From JAYQKL01 sp049889535 (GTDB lineage: Bacteria > Pseudomonadota > Alphaproteobacteria > RS24), in contig JBMHDF010000018.1 of assembly GCA_049889535.1 (NCBI GenBank), positions 186,001 to 250,000 of the forward strand: a stretch of DNA of 64,000 nucleotides, in the 5' to 3' direction. How positions within the stretch are numbered: position 1 is the first letter of the stretch; the number at the start of each line of letters is the position of its first letter. The translations under genes and the position numbers were made by a program. Under the pieces are notes generated by a model. It did not search any database. It worked only from the letters and a program-made list of their open reading frames with translations, and was not told the origin of the DNA. Below are positions 62,410 to 64,000 of this stretch, piece by piece.

Positions 62410-63507
62410 ATGGGATTTAAATGCGGTATTGTTGGGCTGCCAAATGTGGGCAAATCAACGCTTTTTAACGCTTTGACGCAAACAGCAGCGGCGCAGGCAG
62501 CAAATTTTCCTTTTTGTACGATTGAACCAAATATTGGCGAGGTCAGTGTGCCAGATACACGTCTTGCTGCTTTGGCCGCGATTTCAGCTTCAAAAGAAAC
62601 CATCCCAGCGCGCTTGAGCTTTGTTGACATTGCCGGGCTGGTGCGCGGCGCGTCGAAGGGCGAAGGCCTGGGCAATCAATTTCTTGGTAATATCCGCGAA
62701 GTGGACGCGATTGCGCATGTTTTGCGCTGTTTTGAAGATGGCGACATCACCCATGTTGAGGGGACGATTGACCCGCTTGCTGATGCTGATACGGTAGAAA
62801 CCGAACTCATGCTGGCTGATTTGGAAAGCCTTGAAAAACGTGCCGATGGCTTACGGAAAAAAGCGACCACTAAAGATAAAAAAGCGATTGAAGAATTAGA
62901 GCTGGTTGAGCTGGCGCTGGCTGAATTACAAGAAGGGCGCCCAGCGCGCTGTGCTGAGATACCACAAGGGCGAGAAGCAGATTTTAAAAACCTGCAGCTT
63001 TTAACCGCAAAACCTGTCCTTTACGTGTGCAATGTGGAAGAGGAAAGCGCAGAAACTGGCAATAGCTTATCGGCCAAAGTCGCTGAAAAGGCAGCAAAAG
63101 AAGGTGCCGAAGCGGTGATTATTTCCGCCCGCATTGAAGAAGAGCTTGCCCAGCTTGACGAGGAGGAAAGGCTTGAATATTTGCAAACATTAGGGCTAGA
63201 AGAGCCTGGCCTTAATCGCCTCATTCGGCAAGGCTATCAGCTGCTTGACCTTATCACCTATTTCACCTCAGGACCCAAAGAAACCCGTGCATGGACGATT
63301 AAACGCGGCACTGCCGCGCCACAGGCGGCAGGCGTGATTCACACTGATTTTGAGCGCGGGTTTATCCGTGCAGAAACGGTTAGCTATAGCGATTACACCA
63401 CCCATCAGGGGGAGCAAGGCGCGCGCGATGCTGGCCGCCTGCGCCAAGAAGGCAAAGACTATGTCGTGCAGGACGGCGATGTCATGCTGTTCCGGTTTAA
63501 TGTTTAA
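62410..63507 (+). CDS. ychF: Redox-regulated ATPase YchF (Obg family)
   Basis: 365 aa. GFKCGIVGLPNVGKSTLFNAL with the P-loop GLPNVGKS near 8-15, FVDIAGLVRGASKGEGLGNQFL near 68-89 and a coiled-coil insertion near 130-190. The C-terminal TGS domain includes YTTHQGEQGARDAGRLRQEGKDYVVQDGDVM. YchF binds ATP rather than GTP and associates with the ribosome. 11 bp after pth. Confidence 0.95.
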   Translation: MGFKCGIVGLPNVGKSTLFNALTQTAAAQAANFPFCTIEPNIGEVSVPDTRLAALAAISASKETIPARLSFVDIAGLVRGASKGEGLGNQFLGNIREVDAIAHVLRCFEDGDITHVEGTIDPLADADTVETELMLADLESLEKRADGLRKKATTKDKKAIEELELVELALAELQEGRPARCAEIPQGREADFKNLQLLTAKPVLYVCNVEEESAETGNSLSAKVAEKAAKEGAEAVIISARIEEELAQLDEEERLEYLQTLGLEEPGLNRLIRQGYQLLDLITYFTSGPKETRAWTIKRGTAAPQAAGVIHTDFERGFIRAETVSYSDYTTHQGEQGARDAGRLRQEGKDYVVQDGDVMLFRFNV

Positions 63508-63597
63508 GTATTAAGCCAATCATTTTTGTCGTTTGTCGCTTGACGCGATCAGGTATTACTGGCTAGCATGTCCACAATAATAAAAAAAGGACAGCCA

Positions 63598-64000
63598 ATG
63601 TTTCATTTCAAACCACACCCCCACCCTGCTTTGGGTAAGCATTCTCGTTTTCTAGCAAATATAGCGCTTATTGCTATAGTGACAGCTGGTTGCATGTCGC
63701 CAGCGTCTCATTACACCGCAGATGTTTATGACTCGGGGCAAATCAACACGCGCCAAGAAGCCAAAGCCGTTCGGATTTTATCCATTGAAGCCAGCAAAGT
63801 ACAAGTTGATAACCGACAAAACCAAGAGCTGGCGGCTATAGGCGGGGCTATTTTAGGCGCTTTATTAGGTGCTGAACTTGGTAGCAATACCAATCATAGC
63901 AAAGGCGCAGCTGTTGGCGGCGGTCTTGTTGGCGCCACTGTGGCCGAAAATATAGCTGGCAACACGACGCTTGTTGACGGGGTGAGCTTGTTTTATGAAG
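63598..64000 (+). CDS. Glycine-zipper outer-membrane lipoprotein, partial
   Basis: 134 codons up to the right edge of the window. A His/Pro-rich start (MFHFKPHPHPAL) is followed by a lipoprotein signal with lipobox TAGC near residues 33-36. The glycine-zipper repeat GGAILGALLGAELGS near 82-96 and GGGLVGATVAENIAG after it fit the Rickettsia 17-kDa antigen/SlyB-like family. GGACAG precedes the ATG. The C-terminus is outside. Confidence 0.85.
   Translation, partial: MFHFKPHPHPALGKHSRFLANIALIAIVTAGCMSPASHYTADVYDSGQINTRQEAKAVRILSIEASKVQVDNRQNQELAAIGGAILGALLGAELGSNTNHSKGAAVGGGLVGATVAENIAGNTTLVDGVSLFYE

Noticed and set aside
1..64000. CRISPR arrays, rRNA genes, intact insertion sequences or prophage
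   Set aside because: No spaced repeats, rRNA motifs, transposase or phage structural genes were seen on either strand.

Overview
The window looks like chromosome of a mesophilic, moderately AT-rich alphaproteobacterium, possibly marine. This rests on gene order typical of the class (cysE next to a DUF3126 gene; purB-purC-purS-purQ-purL-bolA-grxD; rplY-pth-ychF), a folE leader of the alphaproteobacterial type, and intergenic AT content. I cannot name the genus.

Layout. 1-13,040 (minus strand): a catabolic block with a complete six-gene multicomponent phenol hydroxylase (dmpKLMNOP order) plus the start of a ferredoxin. Upstream of it lie a GST, a DsbA-fold isomerase and an envelope module (DUF1329, DUF1302, MMPL/RND permease, YCF48-like lipoprotein). 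A divergent DmpR/XylR-type sigma-54 activator follows at 13,327. Two -24/-12 promoters, one in front of dmpK and one in front of the YCF48-like gene, link the whole block to that activator. 15.2-19.7 kb: aldehyde dehydrogenase, WrbA quinone reductase and a TonB-dependent receptor. 19.8-25.3 kb: an unassigned catabolic cluster (citryl-CoA-lyase-like protein, CaiB-type CoA transferase, PcaR/PobR-like IclR regulator, VOC enzyme, alpha/beta hydrolase, MetE-like protein). A palindrome TTCG-N5-CGAA recurs in front of its transcription units and of the TonB receptor. 25.5-30.0 kb: an AT-rich accessory segment with a quinoprotein gene fragment, a NaChBac-type sodium channel and several orphan membrane proteins, ending at tRNA-Thr.

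30.2-64 kb is mostly housekeeping: trhO, GSTs, cytochromes, nadK, MFS and MATE transporters, thrS-yidD, cysS with a NifU-like scaffold, folE-hisI with a structured leader, rhomboid, GMC oxidoreductase, cysE, tRNA-Leu, map, radC, the purine operon, bolA-grxD, rplY-pth-ychF and the start of a glycine-zipper lipoprotein.

Most notable: (i) a two-promoter sigma-54 phenol regulon joining the oxygenase to a hydrophobic-compound envelope module; (ii) an IclR palindrome regulon around an unassigned CoA-based pathway; (iii) an in-frame TAA inside purL; (iv) a three-way-junction RNA leader upstream of rplY; (v) a folE leader, probably THF-II type; (vi) an accessory island carrying a voltage-gated Na+ channel.
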